Assembly (NCBI GenBank): GCA_019417325.1
Contig: DXVO01000025.1
Span: 1-64,000 of the forward strand
Length of the DNA stretch: 64,000 bases
Direction: 5' to 3'
DNA from: Parabacteroides sp.
Lineage (GTDB): Bacteria > Bacteroidota > Bacteroidia > Bacteroidales > Tannerellaceae
Shown one piece after another: positions 10,036 through 18,965 of this stretch (positions are counted from its first letter, which is position 1; every line of letters starts with the position of its first letter). Under the pieces are notes generated by a model. The model searched no databases. It saw only the letters and a list, made by a program, of their open reading frames with translations, and was not told the origin of the DNA. Both the position numbers and the translations under genes were made by a program.

Positions 10036-11190
10036 TTATTCTTTATTTGCCAAATGATTTTTCAGCGGATTGGTATACATTTCCAATATCTTTGTACGCA
10101 AAAATGCTTCATCCTTGTTCGGTAGGACAATCTTATCTAACTGTCCCTGCAAATATTCTTCAAATTGTTTTTTGTCATTTAAACCGTAGTTTCCACTGAA
10201 ACGTTTTGTCCCTGTCAACATATCATAAGCAACGTAATTGCAAGGATAGAAACGGTAATGTTTATATATTTCCTTATCAATAATTGTAGCAACGGCAGAA
10301 ATTAATTCTCCTTTGTCCATATTCGGGTCCAACTTCTCAAGCTGATCGTTGATAGGAGAAGTCAATGTAAAATGGACACGTCCCTTATTATTGAGGATTC
10401 CTGTTTCCATTGCCAACAAATCATCACGTTTACTCTTTACAAAATCCGGATTATCGCGTTTCTGCTGGAATTCCTGTGCTTTCAGGAAATCGCACGGATC
10501 ATATTCATAAGAAATAGCAACAGGGAAAATATTCAGTTCCATCAGATTAGTAAGGAGATCTTTGTCTCCACTCATATTCAACATCTTCAGGATACTGCCT
10601 TGCGTACGATCGTCCGAATCTTTGGCACGTCCTTCACGCTGTGCTATCCAGATTGATTCTTTTGTTTCCTTAATAGTATGACGTATATAAGCAGAAAGTG
10701 TTCCGCTTATTTCCAACATCTGCCGCACAGACACATTACGTTTTACAATAAAACTATTGTTCAAACGTACCACAGTCTCAATCCAAGGACGGATAAGCAG
10801 GTTATCACCGATAGCAACCTGTGTCATTCCATATCCGACATCATACAACATTACATTCAAAAAAGAAGCATCAAGTGCAATATCACGATGATTCGAGATG
10901 AAAGTGCACGGTTTTTTGTCTTCAGGAAGACGGCTACGTCCTGAGATTGTTAATGAGAAGGTAGTGTTACGTGCTACCATCATTACTGTATCGTATGCCA
11001 GCTTAGATTTAAAATCCTCCTTTGTCTTGAAGGAACGCATTTTATCACAAAACTCTTTCCAGTTTACATTAGGCTGTATGTACCGGAAAGCCCGCTCGAA
11101 ATCGGCATCGGCAATAAGAGATTCAATGGCACCTTTTACCTCATCATTATTAAGCGGACGAATATCGTCAAAATTATTCGGAACTTCCAT
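10036..11190 (-). CDS. PlsC-like acyltransferase family protein
   Basis: A 384-residue protein of the glycerolipid acyltransferase (LPLAT) superfamily. The catalytic block reads TFISNHRDIALD: H101 with D107, five residues between them where the classical motif has four. The glycerophosphate-binding block appears as IWIAQREGRAKDSDD. No signal peptide and no clear membrane anchor; the N-terminal ~80 residues are an alpha-helical extension and the C-terminal ~130 residues have no domain I recognise. It probably transfers an acyl chain to a lysophospholipid or related acceptor at the inner membrane face, but the acceptor is unknown. It follows ddl with a 78-bp gap that holds a small stem-loop, so it may be in the same transcript. 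Confidence 0.75.
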   Translation of the reverse strand: MEVPNNFDDIRPLNNDEVKGAIESLIADADFERAFRYIQPNVNWKEFCDKMRSFKTKEDFKSKLAYDTVMMVARNTTFSLTISGRSRLPEDKKPCTFISNHRDIALDASFLNVMLYDVGYGMTQVAIGDNLLIRPWIETVVRLNNSFIVKRNVSVRQMLEISGTLSAYIRHTIKETKESIWIAQREGRAKDSDDRTQGSILKMLNMSGDKDLLTNLMELNIFPVAISYEYDPCDFLKAQEFQQKRDNPDFVKSKRDDLLAMETGILNNKGRVHFTLTSPINDQLEKLDPNMDKGELISAVATIIDKEIYKHYRFYPCNYVAYDMLTGTKRFSGNYGLNDKKQFEEYLQGQLDKIVLPNKDEAFLRTKILEMYTNPLKNHLANKE

Positions 11191-11224
11191 ATTTTTTATA
11201 ATTGAAAGTTGAAAACTGAAAATC

Positions 11225-11252
11225 AGGGATTGAATTAATTTATATAATCCCT
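11225..11252 (-). terminator. weak stem-loop between ddl and acyltransferase genes
   Basis: AGGGATT at 11225 pairs with AATCCCT at 11246 (7 bp, 14-nt loop). The T-tract is poor, so it may attenuate rather than stop transcription. Confidence 0.3.
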
Positions 11253-11268
11253 AATATACAATTCTCAA

Positions 11269-12246
11269 TTAATTAAACTCGTTTTCTATAATATCAGTCA
11301 TCACATCCTTTATATCCAGCCCGGCTGCACGAACCTGCTGAGGAATAAAGCTGGTTGCCGTCATTCCCGGCGTTGTATTTACTTCTAACATCTTGAAGCC
11401 ACCATCCGCCGTAATTATAAAATCGACACGTATAATGCCTTTAGCACCCAATATATCATAAATCTTTGAAGTTTCACGCTGTATTTTCTCCGTTAATTCG
11501 GAAGAAATCCGGGCAGGAGTTATTTCATCTACCTGACCATTATATTTGGCGTCGAAGTCAAAGAATTCATTTTCTGTGACAACTTCCGTAAGTGGGAAAA
11601 CAACTTCTTTCCCTTTCACCTTATAACATCCGCAAGTAACCTCTGTTCCTGCGATGAAGCTTTCCAACATCACTTCCTCTCCCTCATTAAATGCCTTCTC
11701 TATAGCAGGCTGAAGCTGAGCAATTTCTTTCACCTTAGTTACCCCGAAACTGCTTCCGCCATCATTCGGTTTCACAAAAATAGGAAGCCCCAAACGGGAT
11801 ACTGCTTCTTCGTTTGTTATTGTTTGTCCTTTAAAAAGACGGATGGAATCTGCAACATTCACTCCAAAGTTCCGCAAATAATTATTGCAGACGAACTTAT
11901 TGAATGTTATTGCACTCACTAACATTCCACAAGAAGAATAAGGCATTCCTATCAAATCGAAATAAGCCTGTAAACGACCATCTTCTCCAGGAGTTCCATG
12001 AATGGTGATATAAGCAAAATCAAAATGTTTTATCTCGCCATTTTCACGGAAACTGAAATCATTCTTATCGATAGGTGTATGCTCTCCATTAGAAAGATCA
12101 ACTGACCACTCGTCTCTTTTAACGATGGCAATATATAAATTATATTTGTCTTTATCAATAAAAGAGTAGATTCCTGCTGCACTTTTTAATGAAACAACTA
12201 TCTCAGAGGAGTCTCCTCCGGCTATAATAGCAATGTTCTTTTTCAT
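11269..12246 (-). CDS. ddl: D-alanine--D-alanine ligase
   Basis: ATP-grasp ligase that joins two D-alanines for peptidoglycan precursors, 325 residues. Visible: N-terminal NIAIIAGGDSSEIVVS loop, the HGTPGEDGRLQAYFDLIGMPYS block, the ATP-grasp segment LPIFVKPNDGGSSFGV, the RVDF strand, and the metal-binding LEVNTTPGMTATS near the C-terminus. An in-frame ATG 36 bp upstream (12282) exists, but that extension lies inside the upstream rluD-type gene and has no family match; the ATG at 12246 gives MKKNIAIIAGG and begins 3 bp after the rluD stop. The operon order PASTA - rluD type - ddl puts a cell-wall gene in an RNA-modification setting, common in Bacteroidales. Confidence 0.93.
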   Translation of the reverse strand: MKKNIAIIAGGDSSEIVVSLKSAAGIYSFIDKDKYNLYIAIVKRDEWSVDLSNGEHTPIDKNDFSFRENGEIKHFDFAYITIHGTPGEDGRLQAYFDLIGMPYSSCGMLVSAITFNKFVCNNYLRNFGVNVADSIRLFKGQTITNEEAVSRLGLPIFVKPNDGGSSFGVTKVKEIAQLQPAIEKAFNEGEEVMLESFIAGTEVTCGCYKVKGKEVVFPLTEVVTENEFFDFDAKYNGQVDEITPARISSELTEKIQRETSKIYDILGAKGIIRVDFIITADGGFKMLEVNTTPGMTATSFIPQQVRAAGLDIKDVMTDIIENEFN

Positions 12247-12248
12247 TT

Positions 12249-13328
12249 TTATAGTTCTTTTGTATTTGCATAGGTGCGCCATTTTTCGATCAATGTAGTC
12301 ATATCATCAGGTACTTCAGAATCGAAAAACATTTCTTCTCCCGTCGAGGGATGAATAAAGCCCAGCGTCTTGGCATGGAGTGCCTGCCGCGGACAAATAG
12401 CAAAACAATTTTGTACAAACTGCTTATACTTGGTAGAGGTAGTACCTTTTAATATCTCATTACCGCCATAACGTTCATCATTAAACAACGTATGACCGAT
12501 ATATTTCATATGCACACGAATCTGATGGGTACGTCCCGTTTCCAAGCGGCACTTCACAAGTGTAACATAGCCTAACCGTTCAAGGACAGAATAATGGGTT
12601 ACAGCTGTTTTCCCCTGTTCCCCTTCCGGGAAAACCGTCATTTGCATACGGTCACGCGGGTCACGACCAATATTACCTTCAATACGCCCTCCTTCTTCTC
12701 GCACATTTCCCCAAACCAACGCGCGGTATTCCCGTTTTGTCGTCTTATGAAAAAACTGTAAACTGAGATGGGCTTTTGCTTCCGGCTTCTTTGCTACAAC
12801 CAACAGACCGGAGGTGTCTTTATCGATACGATGCACCAACCCGAGGGCCGGGTCATTCGGATCATAAGTCGGGTCATCTTTCAGATACCAAGCCAATGCG
12901 TTCACCAATGTTCCTGTATAGTTTCCGTGCCCGGGGTGAACAACAAGTCCTGCCGGCTTATCTACAACCAGCAAGTCATCATCCTCATATATAATTTTTA
13001 TAGGAATATTTTCAGGTAGGATTTGCATATCCCGCCGGGGACGTGTCATCATAATCGTCACGACATCTTCCGGCTTTACCCGGTAATTACTTTTGACTGG
13101 TTTGCCATTAGCCATGATACAGCCGGCTTCTGCCGCCAATTGTATCCGGTTACGAGTAGCTCCCATCATCCGGTCTACCAGGAATTTATCTACGCGCAAC
13201 AACGATTGTCCGCGGTCGGCAACGAATCGGAAGTGTTCATACAGTTGGGGATTTATATCCTCTTCCCCTTCCGGTTGTAACAGGTCGTCCACCTGTTCAT
13301 CATCCATTTCGTCTAAAAAATTGTCCAT
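12249..13328 (-). CDS. rluD: RluD-family 23S rRNA pseudouridine synthase
   Basis: A 359-residue RluA/RluD-type synthase that converts uridines in rRNA to pseudouridine. Residues about 38-95 form an S4 RNA-binding domain (RVDKFLVDRM ... GCIMANGKPVKSNYRV). The catalytic domain follows with VVDKPAGLVVHPG and the active-site HRIDKDTSGLLVVAK, whose aspartate is the catalytic one, then RTHQIRVHM. The first ~35 residues are an acidic tail. It starts one base after the stop of the PASTA gene and is followed by ddl. The exact target uridines (RluD against another member) cannot be told from sequence. Confidence 0.88.
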   Translation of the reverse strand: MDNFLDEMDDEQVDDLLQPEGEEDINPQLYEHFRFVADRGQSLLRVDKFLVDRMMGATRNRIQLAAEAGCIMANGKPVKSNYRVKPEDVVTIMMTRPRRDMQILPENIPIKIIYEDDDLLVVDKPAGLVVHPGHGNYTGTLVNALAWYLKDDPTYDPNDPALGLVHRIDKDTSGLLVVAKKPEAKAHLSLQFFHKTTKREYRALVWGNVREEGGRIEGNIGRDPRDRMQMTVFPEGEQGKTAVTHYSVLERLGYVTLVKCRLETGRTHQIRVHMKYIGHTLFNDERYGGNEILKGTTSTKYKQFVQNCFAICPRQALHAKTLGFIHPSTGEEMFFDSEVPDDMTTLIEKWRTYANTKEL

Positions 13329-13329
13329 G

Positions 13330-13950
13330 TTAAAACCAGTTTTCTACGTCACTATCCAATGGCTGCACCACATCCGGCAAAGAATCATTGGGTATAAGTT
13401 CTTCTTCTCCGCTACTTACCCGCAACACCAATTGGGATGCCAGCGGGACATGGTCGCCTTTCTGCAAGATACGCCCACCGGCAGTAACTGCTACTGCCAA
13501 ATCTTTATAAGTACCGGGAACATATTCAATTTCTATTTTCTCAAATCCACGGGCACGTAACAATGCATATGCCTGCCGGAATGACAAATCTTCCACTTCC
13601 GGAATTGTTGCCATTTGGGAGGTCAGAGCATTAACAGTAACAAAAACAATACGCCCCTCTTTCACTTTTGAACCGGCTTGCGGTACCAGTTCCACTATTG
13701 CCCCAGGCTTCACATTTTTAGAATATACTGAGTCAATCACATTATAACGTAAGTTGTTATTCTTAAAAAACTCTTCCGCTTCTTCTACCTTCAAGCCTTT
13801 CACATCCGGAACAACCACAGCCTCATTATGACGGGTATACACATCCAGCCACTTCAATGTGCCGTAAATCAACCCACATAAAACAACTATAGCCAGCAAT
13901 AAATTAAAAACGTACGGGTTTTTAATCAGTTTTACTAAAAAGCCTTTCAT
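13330..13950 (-). CDS. membrane-anchored PASTA-domain protein
   Basis: A 206-residue protein with a short cytoplasmic N-terminus, one transmembrane helix (about 13-33, VFNLLLAIVVLCGLIYG) and periplasmic PASTA repeats: about 45-112 (VVPDVKGLKVEEAEEFFKNN), then about 116-182 (TIPEVEDLSFRQAYALLRARG). The acidic tail has no known domain. PASTA domains bind muropeptide or beta-lactam-like stems in Firmicutes kinases and PBPs; here no kinase or transpeptidase is fused. Its place upstream of rluD and ddl suggests a peptidoglycan-linked role, which is inference. First gene of a tight operon (1-3 bp gaps). Confidence 0.85.
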   Translation of the reverse strand: MKGFLVKLIKNPYVFNLLLAIVVLCGLIYGTLKWLDVYTRHNEAVVVPDVKGLKVEEAEEFFKNNNLRYNVIDSVYSKNVKPGAIVELVPQAGSKVKEGRIVFVTVNALTSQMATIPEVEDLSFRQAYALLRARGFEKIEIEYVPGTYKDLAVAVTAGGRILQKGDHVPLASQLVLRVSSGEEELIPNDSLPDVVQPLDSDVENWF

Positions 13951-14024
13951 TTTTATCTCATATTTATGCCTACATTTACCATAATGTAGTAAAGTGCATC
14001 AAAAGTAGAAAACAAAGCTGTTAA

Positions 14025-14068
14025 AACAAAGAAAGTAAAGGCTTTTTAGTAAAAACCTCTACTTTCTT
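14025..14068 (-). terminator. rpmH terminator
   Basis: On the minus strand, just after rpmH, AAGAAAGTAGAGG pairs with CCTTTACTTTCTT (one mismatch), extended by T5/A5 pairing, then a TGTTTT tail. Confidence 0.7.
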
Positions 14069-14094
14069 ATAATTTAAATCTTCAAACGGATTGA

Positions 14095-14247
14095 TTATCC
14101 GTTGTATTCGTCTGATACAGATAATTTAGCTCTTCCTTTTGCACGACGTGCTGCTAATACTCTGCGACCATTAGCAGTAGCCATTCTTGAACGAAAGCCA
14201 TGCTTGTTCTTTCTTTTTCTGTTGGAAGGTTGGAATGTTCTTTTCAT
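14095..14247 (-). CDS. rpmH: 50S ribosomal protein L34
   Basis: A 50-residue, strongly basic protein. It starts MKRTFQPSNRKRKNKHGFRS and continues through MATANGRRVLAARRAKGRAK to a short acidic end SDEYNG. This is the canonical L34 sequence and length; L34 is a structural part of the large ribosomal subunit. It has an almost perfect Bacteroides-type promoter 49 bp upstream and its own terminator, so it is a single-gene transcript. The usual rnpA partner is not next to it. Confidence 0.97.
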   Translation of the reverse strand: MKRTFQPSNRKRKNKHGFRSRMATANGRRVLAARRAKGRAKLSVSDEYNG

Positions 14248-14295
14248 CTTTCTATATATTATTTATTATTATCTTATTCATACCAATTTGGGCTG

Positions 14296-14326
14296 CAAAG
14301 ATAGAGTCTTTTTTTTAATAAACAAA
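14296..14326 (-). promoter_or_regulatory. consensus Bacteroides promoter of rpmH
   Basis: On the minus strand TTTG (14323-14326), a 19-bp spacer, and TATCTTTG (14296-14303): both elements and the spacing match the Bacteroides housekeeping consensus. The start of transcription should be near 14289, giving a leader of about 42 nt. Confidence 0.8.
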
Positions 14327-14354
14327 GAGTTGCATTCTTTTTTTACCCCAGACA

Positions 14355-15320
14355 TTAAAAGATACCGCCTTTATACATATTATCAAAGTTAGTATGTTGA
14401 CCGTTCATTTTCTGAGCCTCTTCACCTTCCGGATTGAGTTCTATAGACTTTTTCAAATCGTCAAAAGCCCCCTCCTTATCCCCTTTCAGATTTTTAGCAC
14501 GTCCTCTTTCTGCATATGCTTTGGCAAATTCAGGATTCAAGTCGATCGCTTCATCAAAGAATTCAATTGCCTTATCCAGCTTTTGCTGTTCAATCAGTAA
14601 TTTGCCGGAAAGAAGGGTTGCATCCTCATTAAACGGATTCAATTCCAATGTTTTCTGAAAATCCTCAAAAGCGGCATCCGTATCTCCTATCGCTTCATGC
14701 ACACGTCCACGAAGCAAATAAGTCGTTTCCTCTTCCGGGTTCAATTCAATCGCCTTCTCCACATCAGGAAGCGCCTCTGAGGCTTGTCCTATACCCAACA
14801 AAACTTCAGCCCTAAGCAGGTAAGCATCGGTAAAATCTTCTTTCAAGCTGATGGAACGGGTCAGGTCCGCAATCGCACCCAACGGGTCGTTTACTGTCCG
14901 TTTCGCTTTTCCCATCAGGAACCAGGCAAGATGATTTGTTTCTTCCAGTTCTATCACATGTGTACAATCTGCAATCACCTCAGCTTCTTTGTCAAGCATA
15001 AAGAAAAGGTTTATCCTTGTCAACCGGGCATTAATATGATCCGGCTCCAATTCCACCATCCGGTTCAGAATATCCAAAGCCTCCTCCAACCGGTTGGCAG
15101 CCGTATAAGCTGTTACCAGATAATTCATAGTTTCAAAATCCTCCTGGATATTAAGCGCTTCGGTAAAACACTTAATAGCATACGCCAGTTTTCCTATTCG
15201 TTGAGCCCGGACACCGTCATATTTCAGAATATCAAAATTTTTCTGGTCGTTTTTACTTTTTGCTTCTTCCGGGGTCTCTGTCTTGGAAGAAGAGAATAAT
15301 GATGTAAAGAAATTTCCCAT
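14355..15320 (-). CDS. TPR-repeat protein
   Basis: A 321-residue protein made almost wholly of tetratricopeptide repeats (about seven, from residue 35 to 310), for example LAYAIKCFTEALNIQEDFE and KAIEFFDEAIDLNPEFAKAY, with the usual A/G/Y/P spacing. It has no signal peptide; the N-terminus is polar and Ser/Lys-rich. TPR solenoids bind partner proteins; no partner is evident from the neighbours. A TATCTTTG box lies within the end of the sirtuin gene upstream, so it may be transcribed on its own. Confidence 0.85.
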   Translation of the reverse strand: MGNFFTSLFSSSKTETPEEAKSKNDQKNFDILKYDGVRAQRIGKLAYAIKCFTEALNIQEDFETMNYLVTAYTAANRLEEALDILNRMVELEPDHINARLTRINLFFMLDKEAEVIADCTHVIELEETNHLAWFLMGKAKRTVNDPLGAIADLTRSISLKEDFTDAYLLRAEVLLGIGQASEALPDVEKAIELNPEEETTYLLRGRVHEAIGDTDAAFEDFQKTLELNPFNEDATLLSGKLLIEQQKLDKAIEFFDEAIDLNPEFAKAYAERGRAKNLKGDKEGAFDDLKKSIELNPEGEEAQKMNGQHTNFDNMYKGGIF

Positions 15321-15349
15321 AATCTGATTACTGTTCTTTATTTGGATGG

Positions 15350-15357
15350 CAAAGATA
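15350..15357 (-). promoter_or_regulatory. -7 box TATCTTTG for the TPR gene
   Basis: Exact TAnnTTTG match on the minus strand, 29 bp before the start codon. A TTG lies 23 bp farther upstream, slightly beyond the usual spacing. Confidence 0.45.
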
Positions 15358-15362
15358 AATGC

Positions 15363-16058
15363 TTATTTCTTCATTTCCAGCAATGCAGCCAATTCTTTTA
15401 CACCTTCGGATGCTCCTTTCCTGATAAAATGTATATCATTTCGGTAAGCATTTACTTCTTTCGGGTCTATCAGATAGATAGGTTGCCCCTTGCGGACATA
15501 ATTAAGCAAACCCGCTGCAGGATACACATTCAGGGATGTTCCGATAACAACAAAGATATCACAATTCTCAACTTCACGGATTGCAGGCTCTATCATGGGA
15601 ACAGCTTCTCCAAACCAAACAATAAAAGGACGAAGTTGTATGCCAAACGGGTCTTTGTCTCCAATATGGATATCCGGACTATCCGGAGACAAATCATAAG
15701 TAGTATTCAAATCGCGGACAGAACAAGCTTTCATCAATTCACCATGAAGATGAATCACATGACTGCTTCCAGCCTGCTCATGTAAATTATCGATGTTTTG
15801 AGTAACAATGCGGACATCAAAATCATTTTCAAGTGCAGCCAATCCCGTATGTCCGGCGTTAGGCTTTGTATTCAAGAGTTCCCGCCTCCGCTGGTTATAA
15901 AAATCCAGCACTAATTTCGGATTTGCGGCAAATCCTTCCGGTGTAGCCACCTCTTCAACCCGGTACTTTTCCCATAAACCGTCCGAATCACGGAAAGTGG
16001 AAATACCACTTTCCGCACTCATACCGGCACCTGTCAATATGACCAATTTCTTTTTCAT
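15363..16058 (-). CDS. SIR2-family NAD-dependent deacylase lacking the zinc cysteines
   Basis: A 231-residue sirtuin that uses NAD+ to remove acyl groups from lysines. The Rossmann motifs are intact: GAGMSAESGISTFRD, TQNIDNLHEQAG, the catalytic His in HLHGE (H105), and GTSLNVYPAAGL. Y54 and R57 (YNQR) match the Tyr-x-x-Arg pair that marks SIRT5/CobB-type desuccinylase and demalonylase activity. The region after HGE that normally holds two CxxC zinc pairs contains only C112, so the structural zinc is probably absent. Such zinc-less sirtuins occur elsewhere, so this need not mean loss of activity. It stands between the TonB receptor and TPR genes with no functional link visible. Confidence 0.88.
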   Translation of the reverse strand: MKKKLVILTGAGMSAESGISTFRDSDGLWEKYRVEEVATPEGFAANPKLVLDFYNQRRRELLNTKPNAGHTGLAALENDFDVRIVTQNIDNLHEQAGSSHVIHLHGELMKACSVRDLNTTYDLSPDSPDIHIGDKDPFGIQLRPFIVWFGEAVPMIEPAIREVENCDIFVVIGTSLNVYPAAGLLNYVRKGQPIYLIDPKEVNAYRNDIHFIRKGASEGVKELAALLEMKK

Positions 16059-16081
16059 AAGGCAATTGTTTTACAATCACA

Positions 16082-16089
16082 CAAATGTA
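16082..16089 (-). promoter_or_regulatory. -7 box TACATTTG for the sirtuin gene
   Basis: TAnnTTTG match on the minus strand, 24 bp before the start codon; no clear -33 element. Confidence 0.35.
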
Positions 16090-16137
16090 ATCAAAATACA
16101 ACTGGCAGGTATCTATTCTTTCTAAATCTTCTGCTTG

Positions 16138-18948
16138 TCAAAAATCAATACTCAACTGCATTACAAATGTCCGCGGAGCAGATACAGCCATCGGACGGGT
16201 AGAATATTCCTTATTCAACAGGTTATTGATAAGGAACATGAATTTAACCTCGTCTGTTACTTTCACACCGGCTCTGAAGTCCATTATAAAATAAGGTCTG
16301 TTCATCCGGTCCCAGTAAGTAGCAAGCGTTTCACCATCCACATTCCCGAATAAAAGCTGGCGGATATGATCCATTGGCTCTAAACGCCCGAGCGGTTTTT
16401 CGCGTTCATCTACCATCAGATAGTCAACTGCAAGGGTTTTGCTCTTCCAGGTCATGTTCACACCTAAATCGATGCGTTTCCACTGGAAGTCAATAACTCC
16501 TTTCACTGTATGTTTCTGACGATATTTCAGATACTTGGAGTTATTGGACTTCTCTTTCATCTGGAGAGGGTCAGTGTAGGTATCTTCTAATTCATTCCGT
16601 TTTTTATAATCAACATCTTCAGGTTCCAGATACACATATCCTAAATTAAACAGCAAACGGGTATTTTTATTGAAATCGTATGTTCCGTTTGCAGAAATCT
16701 CGGCTCCATAAATACGGGCTTTGGATACATTATGGAATTGTGCTCCAATGCCGAATCCATCACCGGAAGAAATCATACTGATAACATCCGATACACTATT
16801 GATCGGTTTATAAGTCGTATTATTAAACAGACCGAACTGGAATTCAACCATATTCCGGTACTGTGTATAGAAAGCACCCAAGTCGACAAACCCCGTCAGG
16901 TTTCCGATTTTATATCCTTGCTTCAAACCGACTTCCGCATTAAAGCCTTTTTCTGCTTGCAAATTATAGTTAGGATAAATACCGACTCCACCAATATCTT
17001 TACGTGCATATTTTTCCGTAATAGACGGGTTACGGTATCCTTGTCCGAAACTGGCACGAAGGAAACTATACTGTGCCAATTGATAATTTAAACCAGCACG
17101 AAATACCGGACGTACAGGAATATATCCTCCAAATATTTTTGTATCTGATTCACGATAAAAATTATCCACACGATAATATTCGGCACGCACCCCGGCAGAA
17201 ACACTCAAACGGTCGAAGAAGCGTTGGTCATACTGGAAAAAAGCTGCCACATTATCACTTTGATGGACACCTGTAGTCCGCGAATCCGAACGAAGATGTT
17301 CGTAAGTTCCACCTGCTGTAATCTGAGCACCGCTTTCCCATTGTTTATTAAACTGGTAATCCAAATAATAATTATAGGTAGCATCAATACCATTTCCTTT
17401 ATTAGCAATCCTGTTTGAATTAAATACATTTGCCAACCAGGGTATGGCATCAGCCGTACCACTCGGCAAACCATGATTCATTGTCCATGAAATCAAATCG
17501 CAATAATCTGCAGTCGTTGCATTAGGAAACACTTTACCCAAAGAGTTATACAAACCATTTACCATGCCATCCCAATCTCCCTGCAAAGCAGGCTGGATAA
17601 CCGGATAAAAAACACTCAGGTCACCATTGGCAATCTTTCCAATCGCATCCATGTCCGTTCCCATATCACCCAGTATATCCATTATACCTTTCTCTTCAGT
17701 TGGTTGGAAAATATTATCGCCACGATAGTAGAAGCGTCCTCTGAAACGATGGGTTGTCTGTTTTTCCCGGTTCGTATAATTCAGGAACGGATCAATGTAA
17801 AATGAATTGCCTTCACGTCCCATATTGGAAAAAGCTGACGGCCGATAAGGATCTTTCGGTGAACGCCAAATAAAGAAATCGGCATAACGGTTCGACAGGA
17901 AGTTTGTATTAAAACCATAATTCAATATTTTCTCTCCCATATCCGGCTGATGGTAAGTAAGATTTCCCCCCACACGAAAACGCTTATTAAATCCCTGTTG
18001 ACGGTATCCTTCATCAGTAAACAAGTTCAAGCCTCCCGATACATCAAAGTTACCGATACGGCGTGAATGAGACACATCAAAACCTTCATACAAAGGATTA
18101 CGAACTCCGCTCAGCACACTATTGCGCAAAAACGGTTTCACCGGATATTTTCCTTCTTTCCAAAAACTTTTATCACTCCATCTGTAGTTATCGTTTGCCG
18201 GATCTCCATAAATACCGACATAGGCACCGATATGTGTTTTCGGAGTCAACCCCGGACGTGCAGTACGAACATTAATAACTCCGTTTAAAGCAGATGAACC
18301 GTATAATACGGAAGAAGCCCCTTTGATAATTTCAACCTGCTCGATGTTCTCCATCGGAATAGAATTCCAGTTTATCTCGCCGGAACCCGGAGTCAGGACA
18401 GACATCCCGTCCATCAAAATTTGACTGCGTGCACCTACTCCATAAGCCCAACCGGCTCCACCACGGATAGAGGGTTGTTTATCATTCACATCAACACCTG
18501 GAAGGATATTCAGGGTAGAAGTCAAGTCTGTTGGAGCTTGTTTGGCAATATCTCCTGCCTTCAGCAAATCCATCGACACAGTAATATCGCTTAATTTCTG
18601 CTCGAAACGTCCGGCACTTACCACCACATCTTGTAGCAAGTTCGTACTTGCATTCATATAAATATCTTTTGTAATGGTCTTGCTTTTACCGATTACAATC
18701 GGCAAGTGCACATCATCGTAGCCAACATAACTGAACACCAGGTCGACCCCACCTTCAGGTACATTAATTACATAAGCACCATCCACATCTGAAATGACAC
18801 CCTGCGTATCTTTTAATTTATAGGAGATATTGACACCAACCAAAGGTTCATTAGTTTCATCATCATATACATGCCCTTTCAATGTTTGCCCGACAGCAGG
18901 TACAGACGACAGTATAAAGAGTATAATTATTGAATATAAAGTCTTCAT
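16138..18948 (-). CDS. TonB-dependent outer-membrane receptor
   Basis: A 936-residue TonB-dependent transporter: signal peptide (1-20), a carboxypeptidase-regulatory-like beta domain (about 23-105, LKGHVYDDETNEPLVGVNIS), the plug (about 112-230, with SIRGGAGWAYGVG and VEIIKGASSVLYGSSALNGV), then the 22-strand barrel ending with the aromatic residue needed for BAM insertion (LSIDF). It lacks the N-terminal STN domain and has no SusD partner, so it belongs with vitamin, metal or cofactor receptors rather than SusC, although the substrate cannot be told. It is cotranscribed with the DUF4925-type lipoprotein 17 bp upstream, and that pair is divergent from an AraC regulator. Confidence 0.9.
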   Translation of the reverse strand: MKTLYSIIILFILSSVPAVGQTLKGHVYDDETNEPLVGVNISYKLKDTQGVISDVDGAYVINVPEGGVDLVFSYVGYDDVHLPIVIGKSKTITKDIYMNASTNLLQDVVVSAGRFEQKLSDITVSMDLLKAGDIAKQAPTDLTSTLNILPGVDVNDKQPSIRGGAGWAYGVGARSQILMDGMSVLTPGSGEINWNSIPMENIEQVEIIKGASSVLYGSSALNGVINVRTARPGLTPKTHIGAYVGIYGDPANDNYRWSDKSFWKEGKYPVKPFLRNSVLSGVRNPLYEGFDVSHSRRIGNFDVSGGLNLFTDEGYRQQGFNKRFRVGGNLTYHQPDMGEKILNYGFNTNFLSNRYADFFIWRSPKDPYRPSAFSNMGREGNSFYIDPFLNYTNREKQTTHRFRGRFYYRGDNIFQPTEEKGIMDILGDMGTDMDAIGKIANGDLSVFYPVIQPALQGDWDGMVNGLYNSLGKVFPNATTADYCDLISWTMNHGLPSGTADAIPWLANVFNSNRIANKGNGIDATYNYYLDYQFNKQWESGAQITAGGTYEHLRSDSRTTGVHQSDNVAAFFQYDQRFFDRLSVSAGVRAEYYRVDNFYRESDTKIFGGYIPVRPVFRAGLNYQLAQYSFLRASFGQGYRNPSITEKYARKDIGGVGIYPNYNLQAEKGFNAEVGLKQGYKIGNLTGFVDLGAFYTQYRNMVEFQFGLFNNTTYKPINSVSDVISMISSGDGFGIGAQFHNVSKARIYGAEISANGTYDFNKNTRLLFNLGYVYLEPEDVDYKKRNELEDTYTDPLQMKEKSNNSKYLKYRQKHTVKGVIDFQWKRIDLGVNMTWKSKTLAVDYLMVDEREKPLGRLEPMDHIRQLLFGNVDGETLATYWDRMNRPYFIMDFRAGVKVTDEVKFMFLINNLLNKEYSTRPMAVSAPRTFVMQLSIDF

Positions 18949-18965
18949 CGTGATTAATTCTTTTT

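Noticed and set aside
14102..14392. Plus-strand 96-codon frame
   Set aside because: Antisense to rpmH, whose protein sequence, promoter and terminator on the minus strand are unmistakable.
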